64,000 nt of DNA from Symbiodinium natans (taxonomy: Eukaryota; Sar; Dinophyceae; Suessiales; Symbiodiniaceae). The stretch lies in the NCBI GenBank assembly GCA_905221605.1, contig CAJNDS010002568.1:230001-294000 (forward strand), read 5' to 3'. Below are positions 37,333 to 48,499 of the stretch, one piece after another. Under the pieces are notes generated by a model. That model had not been told where the DNA came from. It saw nothing but the letters and a program-made list of their open reading frames with translations, and made no database searches. A program made the translations under genes and the position numbers. Numbering within the stretch: the stretch's first letter is position 1; each line of letters starts with the position of its first letter.

Positions 37333-38621
37333 CTGGATACCCTCTGGGTTGAGGGATTAGGGTTTAGGGTTTAGGGTTTGGGGTTTAGGGTTTAGGGCTT
37401 GGGGTTGGGTACACCCAGTGTGAAGGCGGTTCGCAAGACGACCCTGACCTTACCAAGTCATCAGCCCATGTGAGAGAGAGAGAGAGAGAGGGGGAGGGCC
37501 CTGCCCCACCAAAAAAATCACCTAAACCGAGCCTCAGCCCTAAACCCTACATACACTCTATTTGCTCTTTTCACGGTTCTGTTCTGGAGAACCGGAAGCC
37601 TAAAGAGGGCAGAAGGCCAACTTTGGGGCTCCTCACAGGGTTTAGGGCAGGGTTCTCCAGGAAACCTATCGAATACCCCAGCCAAGAATGCTACATAGGT
37701 CCTTGATAAACGCTTTGTGTTAGGGTTAGGGTTAAGGGTCAGGGTTAAGGGTTAAGGTTAGTGTTAAGGTTAGTAAAAAAAAGGAAAGAAGGTGTTAAAG
37801 CTTTGTTATTGTTCTGGGTCTATCAAACCCTATAAAGCCCATCCCAAAGAGATGCTGGAGGCCTCGAGATAGCAGGCTGGGCGTCTCCACCCACTAGAAG
37901 TTACAGCTGCCATTTTGGGCTTGTGGCCTTAGGGCTGGAGGCTTTAGGGTTCCTGTTTCGTTTAGGGTTTAGGGTTTAGGGTTTAGGGTTTAGGGTTTAG
38001 GGTTTAGGGTTTAGGGTTTAGGGTTTAGGGTTTAGGGTTTAGGGTTTAGGGTTTAGGGTTGCTGTTTCGGGTTTCGGGTTACGGTTTCGGATTTATGGTT
38101 GCTGTTCAGGGCTTAGAGCTTCAGCTTTTGTTGCCTAAGGTGTGAGGGTTGGCCACCTGCCTGGCTGGCCTGGGGGTGCACTGGGTTTAGGGTTTAGGGT
38201 TTAGGGCTTAGGGTTTTGGGTTTGGGTTTAGGGCAAGCTCCACTGGCCAAAGTAGAGTGGGTGTTTATCGTTCGGGGCTTATAGGTACTAGTGTGTGATA
38301 TGCCGGAACCGGCGGCTTGTGACTTTAGGCAGGAGCCGCAACAGGGAACATATGGTAGGAAGCGTAACTAGGTGCCATGCGTTCCTTTAGAAAGTCCTTA
38401 AACCCTAAACCCTAAACCCTAAACGTAAAATGCACTTTCGCAAGCAAGGCCGTAAGCCGTAAGCTCCACCTCGGACCCAACAAAACCATTCAGTTTAAGG
38501 CCCTGTACTATCCATCATACACAGAAAGCTTTTCTTTGTCAAGACCTACAGCTGAAGGGCTTTCGGGACCTACAGCCCTAAAACCCTAAACCCTAAACCC
38601 TAAACCCTAAACCCTAAACCC
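37333..38621. other. Repeat mosaic
   Basis: It contains TTTAGGG tracts (37130-37212, 37957-38060, 38585-38620 reversed), a GA microsatellite near 37472 and a GTTAGG-like stretch (37720-37765). One short minus-strand island near 37860 (WVETPSLLSRGLQHLFG) is weak. Confidence 0.5.
37957..38060. repeat. TTTAGGG tract
   Basis: Fourteen or more perfect heptamers, the longest perfect run on this strand. Confidence 0.95.
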
Positions 38622-38699
38622 AATCCCATGCTCCTCCAGGGCTTGTTGCTGCAGGCGCTGTGTCAACTTCCGGCGCGCCTCCGACCGCGCGGAGGACTT
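38622..38699 (-). CDS. Candidate exon, Gln/Ala helix
   Basis: Minus strand: KSSARSEARRKLTQRLQQQA then LEEHGI, donor G|GTTTAG from the telomere-like tract; acceptor CAAAG| after a poly-C run. Coiled-coil-like. Confidence 0.6.
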
Positions 38700-39008
38700 T
38701 GGGGGGGGGGGGGGGGGGATTTAAAGTGCTGCCACCTGCTAGGGTTTAGGGTTTAGGGTTTAGGGTTTAGGGTTTAGGGTTATAGTTTAGGGTTTAGGGT
38801 TTTTAGGGTTTTTAGGGTTTTAGGGCTTTTAGGGCTTTTAGGGTTTTTAGGGTTTAGGGTTTAGGGTTTGTGTCTAATATAGGGGTCGGAAAAATTACTA
38901 ATGGTATCCCCTTATGGTCCGTTTACTAATATACTATAATTGCCCGTCTCCTTGGTGGCCGCGCCCTTCGTCAGGGCTTGACCCCTGGGTTTTTTCTTCT
39001 TTTTTTGT

Positions 39009-39040
39009 CTCTCTCTCTCTTTCTCACTCCCTCCCTCCCT

Positions 39041-39090
<50 letters not shown>

Positions 39091-39105
39091 TTCTCTCTCT
39101 TTTAT
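39009..39105. repeat. (CT)n microsatellite
   Basis: Imperfect CT/CTCC run; Leu/Ser and Arg/Glu ORFs over it are artefacts. Confidence 0.95.
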
Positions 39106-41552
39106 ATTTTTTTTTCTGCGGCTTGATCCTTCAGCCTTTGGGCCGGAGGTGATACTGCTTTTTCCCGGCCAGACTCCGTCCTGGTCGCCATCCAATCCAG
39201 TCCAATCCAACTGCCCCCCCCCCAAAACCCTGTTCTTGTTAGGGCTTGTAGGGCTTGTCAAAAAAACATATTTATATCTATATTTTTGCTTATATTTATA
39301 TTATTTATATTTGTGTATATATCTCTCCCCAACCCTCCCCACAGGTTCCCCCGCCCCCCCCCTCCCGACTGTGGATACCTTCAACGACAATGACCACGCT
39401 GCGGCCTAAACCACTAAGCCCTAAACTTCTGCAACTTCATCCCAACTTCTGCACCCCAAAAACCTTAAAGGAACTCAAGCGCCTTAAATCTCAACCTCCT
39501 CCCCCCCCCCCCCTTCTCCCCCAAAAGCCCAGCACCCTAAACCCTAAACCCAAACCCTAAACCCTAAACCCTAAAACCCTAAACGCTAAACCCTAAACCC
39601 TAGCAACATGGGGGAAAAAATGCCCTGCAAGCCTCCGCCTTGCTTTTCTGATCGGGAGCAGACCTGCACCGATGCCCCACCGCCCAGGCGCCCCCCACAA
39701 GTGCTTAGTTTAGGGTTTAGGGTTTAGGGTTTAGGGTTTCGGGTTTAGGGTTTAGAGGCAAATTTCATGAGAATGTGTACGCTGATATTTTCGGTAGGAC
39801 TCCGTGCTTGAATGTCAGGGATTGGTATTGGTAGCTGCTTTGGCTCCTGCATGACCGTACATGGATCGAAATCAAAACTCAGATCTTAGGATTTCATGAT
39901 CTGGGATTGGGGTCTAACTAGCCTAGGATCTAGGCAGTGGAGTGTTGAAAGCGTTTAGAGTTTGGGATGCAAGATCGAAGAAAACCCGGATTTTGGGATT
40001 TAGGGCATTTAAGGGAGGCAGGAAACCGAAGCCCAAAACCCAATTTGGGTTTTCTGGCGGGCCCAAGCTACGTAACTGATTTGTTTTTTGGGGGGTCTCC
40101 GAAACCCCTCAAGAGCATCCGCGACCCATACCCGAGGCCAGGGGAGTCAGAAACGCAGATCTTCTCGTAAGTACCGTCGCGTTATCAGGCCCCCCGCCTG
40201 GATTACCCTTGCCCCACCCCGAAAGTGAGCATCATCGACGCCCATGCCCGCGGGGAGGTCGCTCATGCTCATGATTCGCGGCCAGGGGTTGAGTTTTTTG
40301 GGCTACAGCGAGCTGGGGTTTAGGGCTTTTGCCTTAAGAGCCCCAAAACCTACTCCTTTTTGTAGGATCTTCTTCTAGAACCCAATATAGGATTCTTAGG
40401 TACCCTACCAAAAAAGGCAGGTTTTTGGAAAGGTCTGGTGTGTAGGGTTGAGGGTCCCTTAAATAAGAGTTTTCTTGGAGCCTTAGGGTAGGAACCCCAA
40501 TCCTGCATCATTCCTGAGCCCTAAACCCTAAACCCTAAAACCCTAAACCCTAAATCCAGCATCACAGTCATTCCTCAAATGCCCAACAGTTCTACTCTTT
40601 GGTCCAGGCATCCCGACCCCTGAAGCCTAAAGCAACAGACCCAGATGAGGTTCAGTTTAGGGTTTAGGGTTTAGGGTTTAGGGTTTAGGGCTTAGGGTTT
40701 GGGGTTTGGGGTTTAGGATGCACGAGGGTCTCATGGAAGAAGGGCTTCCCAAGCATGATGCGTCTTCGAGCTTAGCGGTTTTCCCATCCAATATGATATA
40801 CGAGTTAGATTCATGGGAAACTGTGGGGCGGGGTGTAGTTTACATTATAGTTATGCAGGGATTCTAGGGGGATAACTGTATTACGTACACATCTTGGTTC
40901 TAGATAGATAGCCGTGCTTGCTGAAGTACATGCTTACACACAACCCTATCCATGCCTATTTTCGCTGTAGCACGCAAACACCAATCGCTTCCACAGCTTG
41001 CGCCACAAGAATTGGTTGCTGGTTGCTGTTGGCTCAGCCCGCACAACGCACTAAGGTCGCAACCCTTCTCATGAAGCAAAGCAGCGCCCAACAGTTCCCA
41101 ACCTCTCATTAAATCGCACTCAAAGACACAATCGCGAGCTTCTTCTGAAACTCATTTATAGCCGACAATATGAGTATGAGGTGAACCAGTTGGCCAATAC
41201 CCCCGCCCTTCGCCCCCCACCCACCCAAAAAACAAAAAGAGAGAGAGAGAGAGAGCGAGAAAGAGGCGATGCCGGCCTGCTTTGCACGTCAGGCCCTCCT
41301 CCCACGACCTGACAAGCATGCTGAAGGTGGAGCAATAAAAATCAAAGCTTTCAACTCCAACCCCTCTCCCCCCAAAGCGCAAAGCCTGAAAAAGCTGGGT
41401 CTAACCTTGTAGGACAAAAAGAAGCCTGAAAAGGGTTTGACCCATAGGCCTTGCCAGGCATTATAGAAAAAACGTATGCATACATACATACATACATACA
41501 TACATGCATCTGCCTATCTCTCTCTCTGTGTGTGTGTGCGTTTAGGATATAG
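39106..41552. other. Mixed stretch with ambiguous islands
   Basis: Islands near 39120-39200, 39630-39680 and 40100-40290 are open on both strands. At 40189-40290 the plus strand reads VSIIDAHARGEV, reminiscent of the proline racemase N-terminus, but a GTAAGT to TTATCAG interval of only 22 bp precedes it. I do not assign a gene. Confidence 0.4.
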
Positions 41553-41692
41553 TTCTATCGTTGGGTGAGTGTGCGGCGCACATCCCCGAGAAAGTGCAAC
41601 AGCAACTTCACCGTGAGAGCCCCGACCCGGAAGACCTATGTCTGAACCTATCTCGCCTGAAAACACCCTTTTGCCTCTTTCCGAAAGCCTAA
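41553..41692 (+). CDS. Candidate terminal exon, saposin-like
   Basis: Plus strand after GGATATAG|: ECAAHIPEKVQQQLHRESPD then PEDLCLNLSRLK, ending at TAA (41690-41692). Cys spacing and amphipathic helices resemble saposin-B type half domains (C...hip..v...l....p..lC..l). The antisense reading has poor composition. Confidence 0.55.
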
Positions 41693-41896
41693 ACACGGAA
41701 CATTGGAGGTTTCACCCCCTCCCTCCCCTCTGCCTAAACCCTAAACCCTACACCCTAAACCCTAAAGAAAGACTAAACCCTAAACCCCTAAAACCTAAAC
41801 CCCTAAACCCTAAACCTTTCAACCCTAACACCTAAACCCTAAACCCCAAACCCCAAACCCTAAACCCTAAACCCTAAACCCTAAACCCCAAACCAC

Positions 41897-41980
41897 AGGG
41901 TGGCGTTCCTGGGCAGTTGTGGGAGGGGCGCCGCTGGCGTCTGCAGCAAACGGCTTTGGGGATGCCTCCAGGGCTGCATG
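41897..41980 (-). CDS. Candidate exon, strand uncertain
   Basis: Minus strand AALEASPKPFAADASGAPPT then TAQERHPV. Also open on the plus strand. Confidence 0.35.
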
Positions 41981-42345
41981 TTTAGGGTTTAGGGTTTAGG
42001 GTTTAGGGTTTAGGGTTTTGGGTTTGGCCAGTTCTGCGCAACTCCTGCGAACCCTTTTTTGGGGGTTAAGGGGTTCCAAGGTTTCAACTTTGTGGCTTGG
42101 GGGTCCCCTTGGACCCTGTGCTCTATTGGTGAGATTTGAAGGCGCCACTGCTGTCTTGTAACATACCTCTCAGGAAAAGAGCCGGCAAGTTGGGAACTTT
42201 TATGGCTTCCCAAACAAGGGGGGGTTCGTAGCCTTTTTGGGTGTTCCTATGATGAGGATTATGGTATTTTGGGGATCTGTTAAAGGGACCTCTTTTCGGG
42301 AAACATCAGATGCTCATCTGTATCCGAAGTCTTTCACCTAAACCC

Positions 42346-42635
42346 CAAACCCCAAACCCCAAACCCCAAACCCTAAACCCCAAACCCCAAACCCCAAACC
42401 CCAAACCCCAAACCTAAACCTCAAACCCTACACCCCAAACCCCAAACCCCAAACCTAAACCTCAAACCCTGCACCCTAAACCCCAAACCCTAAACCCCAA
42501 ACCCTAAACCCCAAACCCTAAACCCCAAACCCCAAACCCCAAACCTAAACCTCAAACCCTGCACCCTAAACCCCAAACCCTAAACCCCAAACCCTAAACC
42601 CTAAACCCCAAACCCTAAACTCTAAACCCTAAACC
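42346..42635. repeat. CCCCAAA-type variant telomere array
   Basis: Dominated by CCCCAAA (TTTGGGG) heptamers mixed with CCCTAAA, with a 63-bp higher-order period containing CCTAAACCTCAAACCCTGCA repeated about three times. Confidence 0.9.
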
Positions 42636-42638
42636 AAT

Positions 42639-42711
42639 CGAGCCACGCCTCGCCAGTGCTGGCGCTGCTGGCAGGGCCGAGGCTAGCCCCCACCGAGAGC
42701 CCTCGGAAGAC
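42639..42711 (+). CDS. Candidate exon with GTAAGG donor
   Basis: Plus strand: EPRLASAGAAGRAEASPHRE then PSED, donor GTAAGG. High third-position G+C. Confidence 0.45.
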
Positions 42712-43439
42712 GGTAAGGATCCTCGGCTGCCCCCCAGGGAGGGGATCCGAAGCAAGGGGCCCTTAAGTTTAGGGTTTAGGGTTTAGGGTTTAGGGTTTAG
42801 GGTTTAGGGTGTAGGGTTTAGGGTTTAGGGTGTAGGGTTTAGGGCATATAACACTTCTATACACTATATACTAAAGGCTCATACTTCGGGCCCTTAAGTT
42901 TCGGAGTTCAGGGTTCATGCAGGGCTTAGGGTTTATAACGCTGAGATCCACATGGTTGGCCCAGTCCAAGTCTGTAGCGGTAGCGAAGTAGTGATTGCTT
43001 CTTGTTTGCTTTGCACCCGAGGTTGCATGCACACCCCTCAGCCAACAGCATAGAAGGGTGAAAGTTCTGGCCAGACTTCGAGTCCCGTGGCAAAGAGGGC
43101 ATTTGACCCTGAATTGTATACACTATATACAAATAACGGCCCATACCTCGGGTCCATATAAACAAGGGTAAGGGACAACGCCGGGCCCGTGGTTCCAACC
43201 TGGGTTGAGGGCTTTAGGGTTCTAGGGCTTTAGGGCTTGTAGGGTTTAGGGTTTCAGGGTTCTAGGGCTTTAGGGCTTTTTTGGGCATTGGGGCTGTAGG
43301 GCTTCGGGTTTTAGGGTTTAGGGCTCACGGTTTACAGGTTCCCCAGCATCCTATAAGGGAATGAAGAAGTTGCCCTTCATATTTCCAAGCCCGAAACTAG
43401 AAACCTCACAACTTTTTTGCTAAACCCTGAACCCCCCCC

Positions 43440-43632
43440 CACAACCCTAAACCCGAAACCGTAAACCCGAAACCCTAAACCCCAAACCCTAAACTCCAAA
43501 CCCGAAACCCTAAACCCCAAACCCTAAACCCCAAACCCGACACCCTAAACCCCAAACCCTAAACCCCAAACCTAAACCCCAAACCCTAAACCCTAAACAC
43601 CAAACCCTAAACCCCAAACCCGAAACCCTAAA
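43440..43632. repeat. CCCCAAA/CCCTAAA/CCCGAAA mixed array
   Basis: Alternating variant heptamers, heavily mutated relative to the perfect tracts. Confidence 0.9.
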
Positions 43633-43635
43633 CTC

Positions 43636-43735
43636 CTGGGGTGTCCGGGGATCTGTTGGAGGCTGCCTCGGCGGCAGCCCTCTGGGAGCTCGTAGTCGAA
43701 GATGGCGTAGTCCTGAAGCCCAAGAACGTTGCAGG
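43636..43735. CDS. Coding-like island, strand unresolved
   Basis: Plus reads VSGDLLEAASAAALWELVVE then DGVVLKPKN. Minus reads LGLQDYAIFDYELPEGCRRG with a TTCAG|G acceptor. Both have strong third-position G+C. Confidence 0.4.
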
Positions 43736-44067
43736 GGTTTAGGGTTTAGGGTTTAGGGCTTAGGGTTTAGAGTTTTTGTCCCAGAATACAGGTACCCCCT
43801 TCCATACTCCACAGTACTATCTATCATCCTTACTTTAGGAACCCCCACAGTACAACACAATGTTCTCAAACTCCCGATTTGGGTTTAGGGTGCTGCGGGC
43901 GGTCATGTTCTGACACATTCTACGTGGGAAAGCTCAAAGACAGCATGTTTAGGGTTCAGGGTCCATGGTTTGCTTGGAGGTTCATGGGTACCTATAACTG
44001 CATTCTTCAGCCCCCTAATTCCCTCTGAGGAAGTCATAAGCAGACTTGCAATTGGGGATGCACGTAC

Positions 44068-44413
44068 CCATGACTCTCCAATTGAGGTTTAGGGACAGCA
44101 CGGCAGGAACTGGTGCTGCAGGTTAGCCTACTAAAAGTCGAAAAACCCGGGACTTTGTGCGAGTACATGCAAGTGGCCTTGTCTGAATCAGGCCGTGGCT
44201 TTGCTGTTGTGAGCACGATACGGTCGCCCTTCTTCATTGGCATCAATTGGCAAGATCTGTGAGGCACTGTGAGGGCTGTTTGGCCACGATCGGCTGCTGA
44301 AGAAGCACCCAAAGAGCAAGATGAGTAACTATTTATTGTGACAAATTCTGTGCACACGAGTCTTACGCAAATGCTGAATTCAACGTCTTGTGGTCTTAAG
44401 AAAGGCGCCGCCA
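44068..44413 (-). CDS. Second exon of the 44.9-kb gene
   Basis: Minus strand: acceptor AAAGTAG|, then a 346-bp open stretch (AAPFLRPQDVEFSICVRLVC...) containing eight or more cysteines, with GTACGT as likely donor at 44067; the frame runs on to a stop at 44034. The two first bases TG complete the single base G left by exon 1 (Val), so both exons are in phase. It is the longest exon in the window. No family recognised; Cys-rich and probably extracellular or disulfide-bonded. Confidence 0.7.
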
Positions 44414-44654
44414 CTACTTTATAAGGCTTGTTTTCTGGGGCAGCTTTAAAAAGCCGATAAAGCCTCGAAAGTCGTTAAAGCCCTCGTCTCTTTGAGCTAC
44501 AAGAATGCGAGTTGCTCCTTGTAGAGGTTCAATCTTTTGATTTGGATTTTCTAGAAGGTTCATTTGAACTTTTAGGTTTAGAATTTGCGTCTTCCAGTCC
44601 CTGAGATGTAAACCCCTAACTCAACTCTAATACCTAGACCCAAGAGCTAGTAAC

Positions 44655-44760
44655 CAGGCATAAAAAGGGTGCCCTTTTGGTTTCAAAGGGGTTTGTAAGG
44701 GATGCGAAACCCTAAAGAAAGGGAAGAAGGGCCTACTCCGGGTCCTAGATACACTATAAG
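44655..44760. repeat. About 105-bp dispersed repeat (copy 2)
   Basis: 'aggcataaaaagggtgccc' through 'gggcctactccgggtcctag' matches 14742-14842 with moderate divergence, including an internal CCCTAAA unit. Confidence 0.8.
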
Positions 44761-44789
44761 ACCACCCATCCCACGCATGAGCACACAAC

Positions 44790-44839
44790 TCCTAAACCCT
44801 AAACCCTAAACCCTAAACCCTAAACCCTAAACCCTAAAC
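44790..44839. repeat. CCCTAAA tract at an intron start
   Basis: Seven heptamers. On the minus strand the first unit provides the donor GTTTAG of exon 44840-44918, so the tract is the 5' end of a 426-bp intron. Confidence 0.9.
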
Positions 44840-44918
44840 CCTCGCCGCCCAGCAGCAGGCAGCATAAGCCAACAGAGTCCGCGTAAGTATGCTCCGTCAC
44901 CTTGGCTGCCGCGCTCAT
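44840..44918 (-). CDS. First exon of the 44.9-kb gene
   Basis: ATG at 44918 is preceded in frame by TAG four codons upstream. It encodes 26 codons MSAAAKVTEHTYADSVGLCC then LLLGGE plus one base, and ends at G|GTTTAGGG. The phase fits exon 44068-44413 exactly. The 'VGLCCLLLGG' stretch is hydrophobic but short for a membrane helix. Confidence 0.7.
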
Positions 44919-45392
44919 GCCTGACGTCTACTCTTGTAAGCCTGGAGAGGCCCCTGCGTTTAGGGTTTAGGGTTTAGGGTTTAGGGGTTAGGGTTTAGGG
45001 CTTAGGGCTTAGGCTTAGGTCCATGTACGTACGTGGGCCCCTTCTAACTTAAAACCCAGATCCACAAAGTAGCTATACAGGAAGAAGGGTTGAGCCCCAA
45101 GTAGATAAGACTGAAGGGGTGCCTGGACACTTTAAGGTAAGAAAGCAAAGGTGCCCGTTTTTGTTTAACGAATCCGGAATTAGGGTTTTGGGGCATCCAC
45201 GAGCTTGTGGATTGTGCATCCGAGTTATCAGAAGGAGCCAGATGATGGAAATGGCCTACTTATGGCTCCTTCTATGCGACAGTTCGTCGAAAGTCGCAGA
45301 TTTCAATCAATAGCATAGCGACGCAAGCCTACACCACATGTGAGATAGTCATATCAAGAAGTCGAATCCCTGAAAAGTACACCTTGGGCTGT

Positions 45393-45477
45393 TACCCCTT
45401 ATACCAACAGACCATAGGGATTACAAAACCGCCTATGCTTATCCCTATTAAGAACTGTTGGTATAAGAAAGGAACAC
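45393..45477. mobile_element. TIR element, CCCCTTATACCAACAG family
   Basis: Ends TTACCCCTTATACCAACAG and CTGTTGGTATAAGAAAGG are inverted. Same family as 35217-35283. Confidence 0.8.
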
Positions 45478-45500
45478 CCCCATCTACACCCACCAAAAAC

Positions 45501-45596
45501 CTTCCTTTGTGGCAAGATTGAGCCGCCATCGGCCAATGCCGCAGTGAGCGCCATCGAATGCATCTGCCGATCCAACTGCGACGCATCCTTCACAAG
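45501..45596 (-). CDS. Candidate exon, 32 codons, phase 0
   Basis: Minus strand: acceptor GAGAG|, LVKDASQLDRQMHSMALTAA then LADGGSILPQRK, donor GTTTTT. Exactly 96 bp. Helical. Pairs in phase with the exon at 46217-46318. Confidence 0.7.
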
Positions 45597-46153
45597 CTCT
45601 CACCCAGGAGACTCCAAATTAGGGTTTAGGGTTTAGGGTTTAGGGTTTAGGGTTTAGGGTTCCTATTATGATTTAAGGGATATACCTTAATTAAGGGGTT
45701 TTGGAGTCTCTGGGCATGTCAGGACATCCTAAACCTTCAGCCCTATTATAGGGGCCTCAATAAGTAGAAAATGGGTTTGGGGGTTATCATAGTAAACATG
45801 TGAGGGGACCATAAGGGAGTACTACTAGTAGCTATTCCGATCCCCATGTTACAACCGGAACCCTTCTGCTCCAGAAATCCGAAACCCTAAGCCCTGAAGC
45901 CGAAAAGGCCGGTCCTGTCCCATCCTAGGGGGCTTCCGAGATTTCGTGGTATTACCCTTTGGGGGGGGGGGGGGGGGGGATGCCTTTAAGGGGGCTCTAT
46001 CATATTTCGGGTATACACAGGATACCACCTCTCCTTTGTGGGGAGTAACTCTGTAACCATAACCCTAGACCCTACGGCCTAAACCCTAAACTAAACCCTA
46101 AACCCTAAACCCTTTTTGCAACAGGCTTGCCACCTCGTCCGGAGCTCGATTGA

Positions 46154-46216
46154 CCTAAACCCTAAACCCTAAACCCTAAACCCTAAACCCTAAACCCTAA
46201 ACCCTAAACCCTAAAC
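46154..46216. repeat. CCCTAAA tract at an intron start
   Basis: Nine heptamers; minus-strand donor G|GTTTAG of exon 46217-46318. Confidence 0.9.
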
Positions 46217-46318
46217 CCTCTCTCGCCAAGCCTGCGAGGAGTTCATCTTGAAGAAATTGAAGCCGATCCCACGCTGCAGCGCCTCCTTGTCGTGGGCATC
46301 CTCGCAGTCGGTGCCACT
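46217..46318 (-). CDS. Candidate exon, 34 codons, phase 0
   Basis: Minus strand: acceptor CATGTAG|, SGTDCEDAHDKEALQRGIGF then NFFKMNSSQAWRER, donor GTTTAG from the telomere-like tract. Third positions nearly all G/C. One of the best supported exons. Family unknown. Confidence 0.75.
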
Positions 46319-46609
46319 CTACATGGCTAAACCCTAAACCCTAAACCCTAAACCCTACACCCTAAACTCAAGGCTTCGGCCGACCCCCTACAGTGGGTGG
46401 GGCGGCGCCTAGGCGTTGTCACGGTTTAGGGGTTAAGGTTTGGGGATTTAGGGTTTTGGGTTTTGGGTTTTGGGTAGGTTTAAGTTTGGTGGCTCTCTGG
46501 GACCCCGTCTTAAGCCGGACCCCCCCCTCCTGGAACTAGCCTGGCGTACCATTCGTACCACCTACTGGACGGAAGAAGTTTCTTGGAAGTAGGCACTTGC
46601 GCTTGGGCC

Positions 46610-46725
46610 TAAATCCTGAAAGTTAGGGTGGTTTTGCCGCCTGAGACGGCGTGGGGTGGGATACACGTGTGAGATGACCCGCCACAATCGAGCATCCCAA
46701 CCTTCACAACTTCTGCGCTATACCA
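46610..46725 (-). CDS. Candidate exon
   Basis: Minus strand: AEVVKVGMLDCGGSSHTCIP then PHAVSGGKTTLTF. Open without stop; boundaries not fixed. Confidence 0.5.
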
Positions 46726-47538
46726 CTGCAAACCCTAAACCCTAAACCCTATAACCCTGCACCCTATAACCCTAAACCCTGCAACCCTACACTCGACTCA
46801 TCATGGTGCGGTTTCGGGTTTGAGGCTTTTGGCAAGGGGGGCGGGGGGGCCTAAAACCTAAACCCTAAAAAGGAACTCTGGGTCTCGAGTTTCGGGCGCT
46901 CCTCTAGTCTCAAGCAGGTTGCATGGTCCCTTAATGTGGTCCCTTACCTGCTGTAAAGTGTTCGGAAGAATGTGTTTTCGGGATTTACAGGGTTTCCGAG
47001 GGGTATACACGGGTTCCTCAATTAAGGGCCCATATGTGAAGAGTGCGATGGGTCCTTACAAGCCCCCTCAACTTGTAAGGAGGGTTGCGGATGCCAGTCT
47101 TTGATCTCTTTAATGTGGAATGTTCCCCCTTATACTAACAGTCGTTGATAGGGTTCTTTGCAACTCTTTAACTTGTGGTTTTGGGACTTGGGCGCGCCTA
47201 AACCCTAAACCCTTAAACCCTAAACCCTAAACCCTAAAGCCCTATAGCCCTATAGCCCTCTAGCCCTCTAGCCCTTAAGCCCTTAAGCCCTTAAACCCTT
47301 AAACCCTTAAACCCTAAACCCTAAGGGGTTTGGGGTCCCTACTGCCTAGGCCTCAGATTGATGAATGCAGTCAAGGCACATTGGGATGCAGTCCTCAGTC
47401 ACTAAATCAAGGGACTACAGGAGCGACCTTCCTTAAGGGTTATGTAGGGGTTATTTGGGGGCTACTTCAGTATATAAGGACTATATAAGGTATGTAGAAA
47501 TGAATGTGTATATATATATATATATGTGTGTGTATATT

Positions 47539-47571
<33 letters not shown>

Positions 47572-48038
47572 TTTTTCTTTACGGGGTTATATAGGGGAAA
47601 AGATTGAGGGTCCCTTCTAGGGGTGCCTCCTCTTGCGTGTAGGGCTTTCTTGGGTGTGGCCCGGACAACACAAGTCAATCAAGCGCCTGCTGGTCAGTTG
47701 TCATGGCTCGCAGCGTTAGAGCAGCAGTAGCAGCAGCTGCACGGTTCTGTGCTTCTGTCTGAAGCATCTAGCAGTGTCGATGCTCGCCAGCCAGCGAAAA
47801 GCTACAGAACTGGCACCTGTCCATGAACCTAGAGGCGCTGACCTGCGTCCTCTCCCCCCCTACAGCCCCCCCCCCCCCCCCCCCCCGAACATCCTAAACC
47901 CTTTCAAATCCGATTAAGCCTAGCCCTAAACCCTAAACCCAAAACCCTAAACGCTCAGAATCCCCCCTACTCGGCCCTAAACCCTAAACCCTAAACCCTA
48001 AACCCCAAACCCCAAACCCTAAACCCTAAACCCTAAAC
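46726..48038. other. Repeat mosaic with one weak island
   Basis: It has CCCTAAA/CCCTTAA tracts (47180-47325), an AT/TG microsatellite (47510-47575), poly-C (47865-47886) and a CCCTAAA tract (47960-48038). An Ala-rich island at 47710-47770 is open on both strands. Confidence 0.5.
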
Positions 48039-48141
48039 CTCGGTCCCTTCTGACAGCCAGTAAGCAGAAGGCAAAGGGGCCAAGGGATCCATCAAAGGGC
48101 GCTGCGGGGCAGCCCAGGGATGCCACGAGGCGGGCCCAGTC
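48039..48141 (-). CDS. Sulfotransferase-like C-terminal exon
   Basis: Minus strand: acceptor GGGGAG|G, codons DWARLVASLGCPAAPFDGSL and on to donor GTTTAG. 'W..L....GCP' is the kind of segment that follows the DFVGxxE motif in Sulfotransfer_2-type proteins; the motif itself is in the exon at 49124. It joins in frame to 48239.. across a duplicated boundary. Confidence 0.6.
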
Positions 48142-48237
48142 CTCCCCAGGGGTTGCTTAGGGTTTAGGGTTTAGGGTTTAGGGTTTAGGGTTTAGGGTTT
48201 AGTATTTAGGGTTTAGGGTTTAGGGCTAGGCCCAGTC
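48142..48237. other. Telomere-tract intron with duplicated boundary
   Basis: The interval contains about eight TTTAGGG units and is bounded by two copies of GGCCCAGTCCTCCCCAGGGG.. (48133-48156 and 48229-48253, one extra C in the second). Splicing GA...AG at the same point of both copies (GGGGAG|GAC) removes 96 bp and gives a continuous frame WQPLGE|DWARLV. Confidence 0.7.
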
Positions 48238-48275
48238 CTCCCCCAGGGGTTGCCATAGCTCCAGGGCTTCATGGG
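48238..48275 (-). CDS. Sulfotransferase-like exon, 3' part
   Basis: Minus strand: EALELWQPLGE, ending at GGGGGAG|GACTGG. Its last 25 bp are duplicated as the beginning of the next exon. Acceptor not certain. Confidence 0.5.
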
Positions 48276-48499
48276 GCTTAGGCTTTGGGAATTTTTTTTT
48301 GCGGGTGGAAGTTTGGGGTTTAGGGTTTAGGGCTTGGGGAGATAGGGTTTGGGAGTTTGGGGGTTAAGGGTTATTGCTTGGGTGTTAGGGTTTGGGAGTT
48401 TGGGGGTTTAGGGTTTGGGAATTTGGGGGTTTAGGGTTTGGGAATTTGGGGTTTAGGGCTTGGGAACTTGGGGGTTCAGGGTTTGGGGTCTGGGGTATG

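Noticed and set aside
40105-40290. Proline-racemase-like plus-strand gene
   Set aside because: VSIIDAHARGEV resembles the family start, but the flanking GTAAGT...CAG interval is only 22 bp, the sequence after the motif does not follow the family, and the minus strand is also open.
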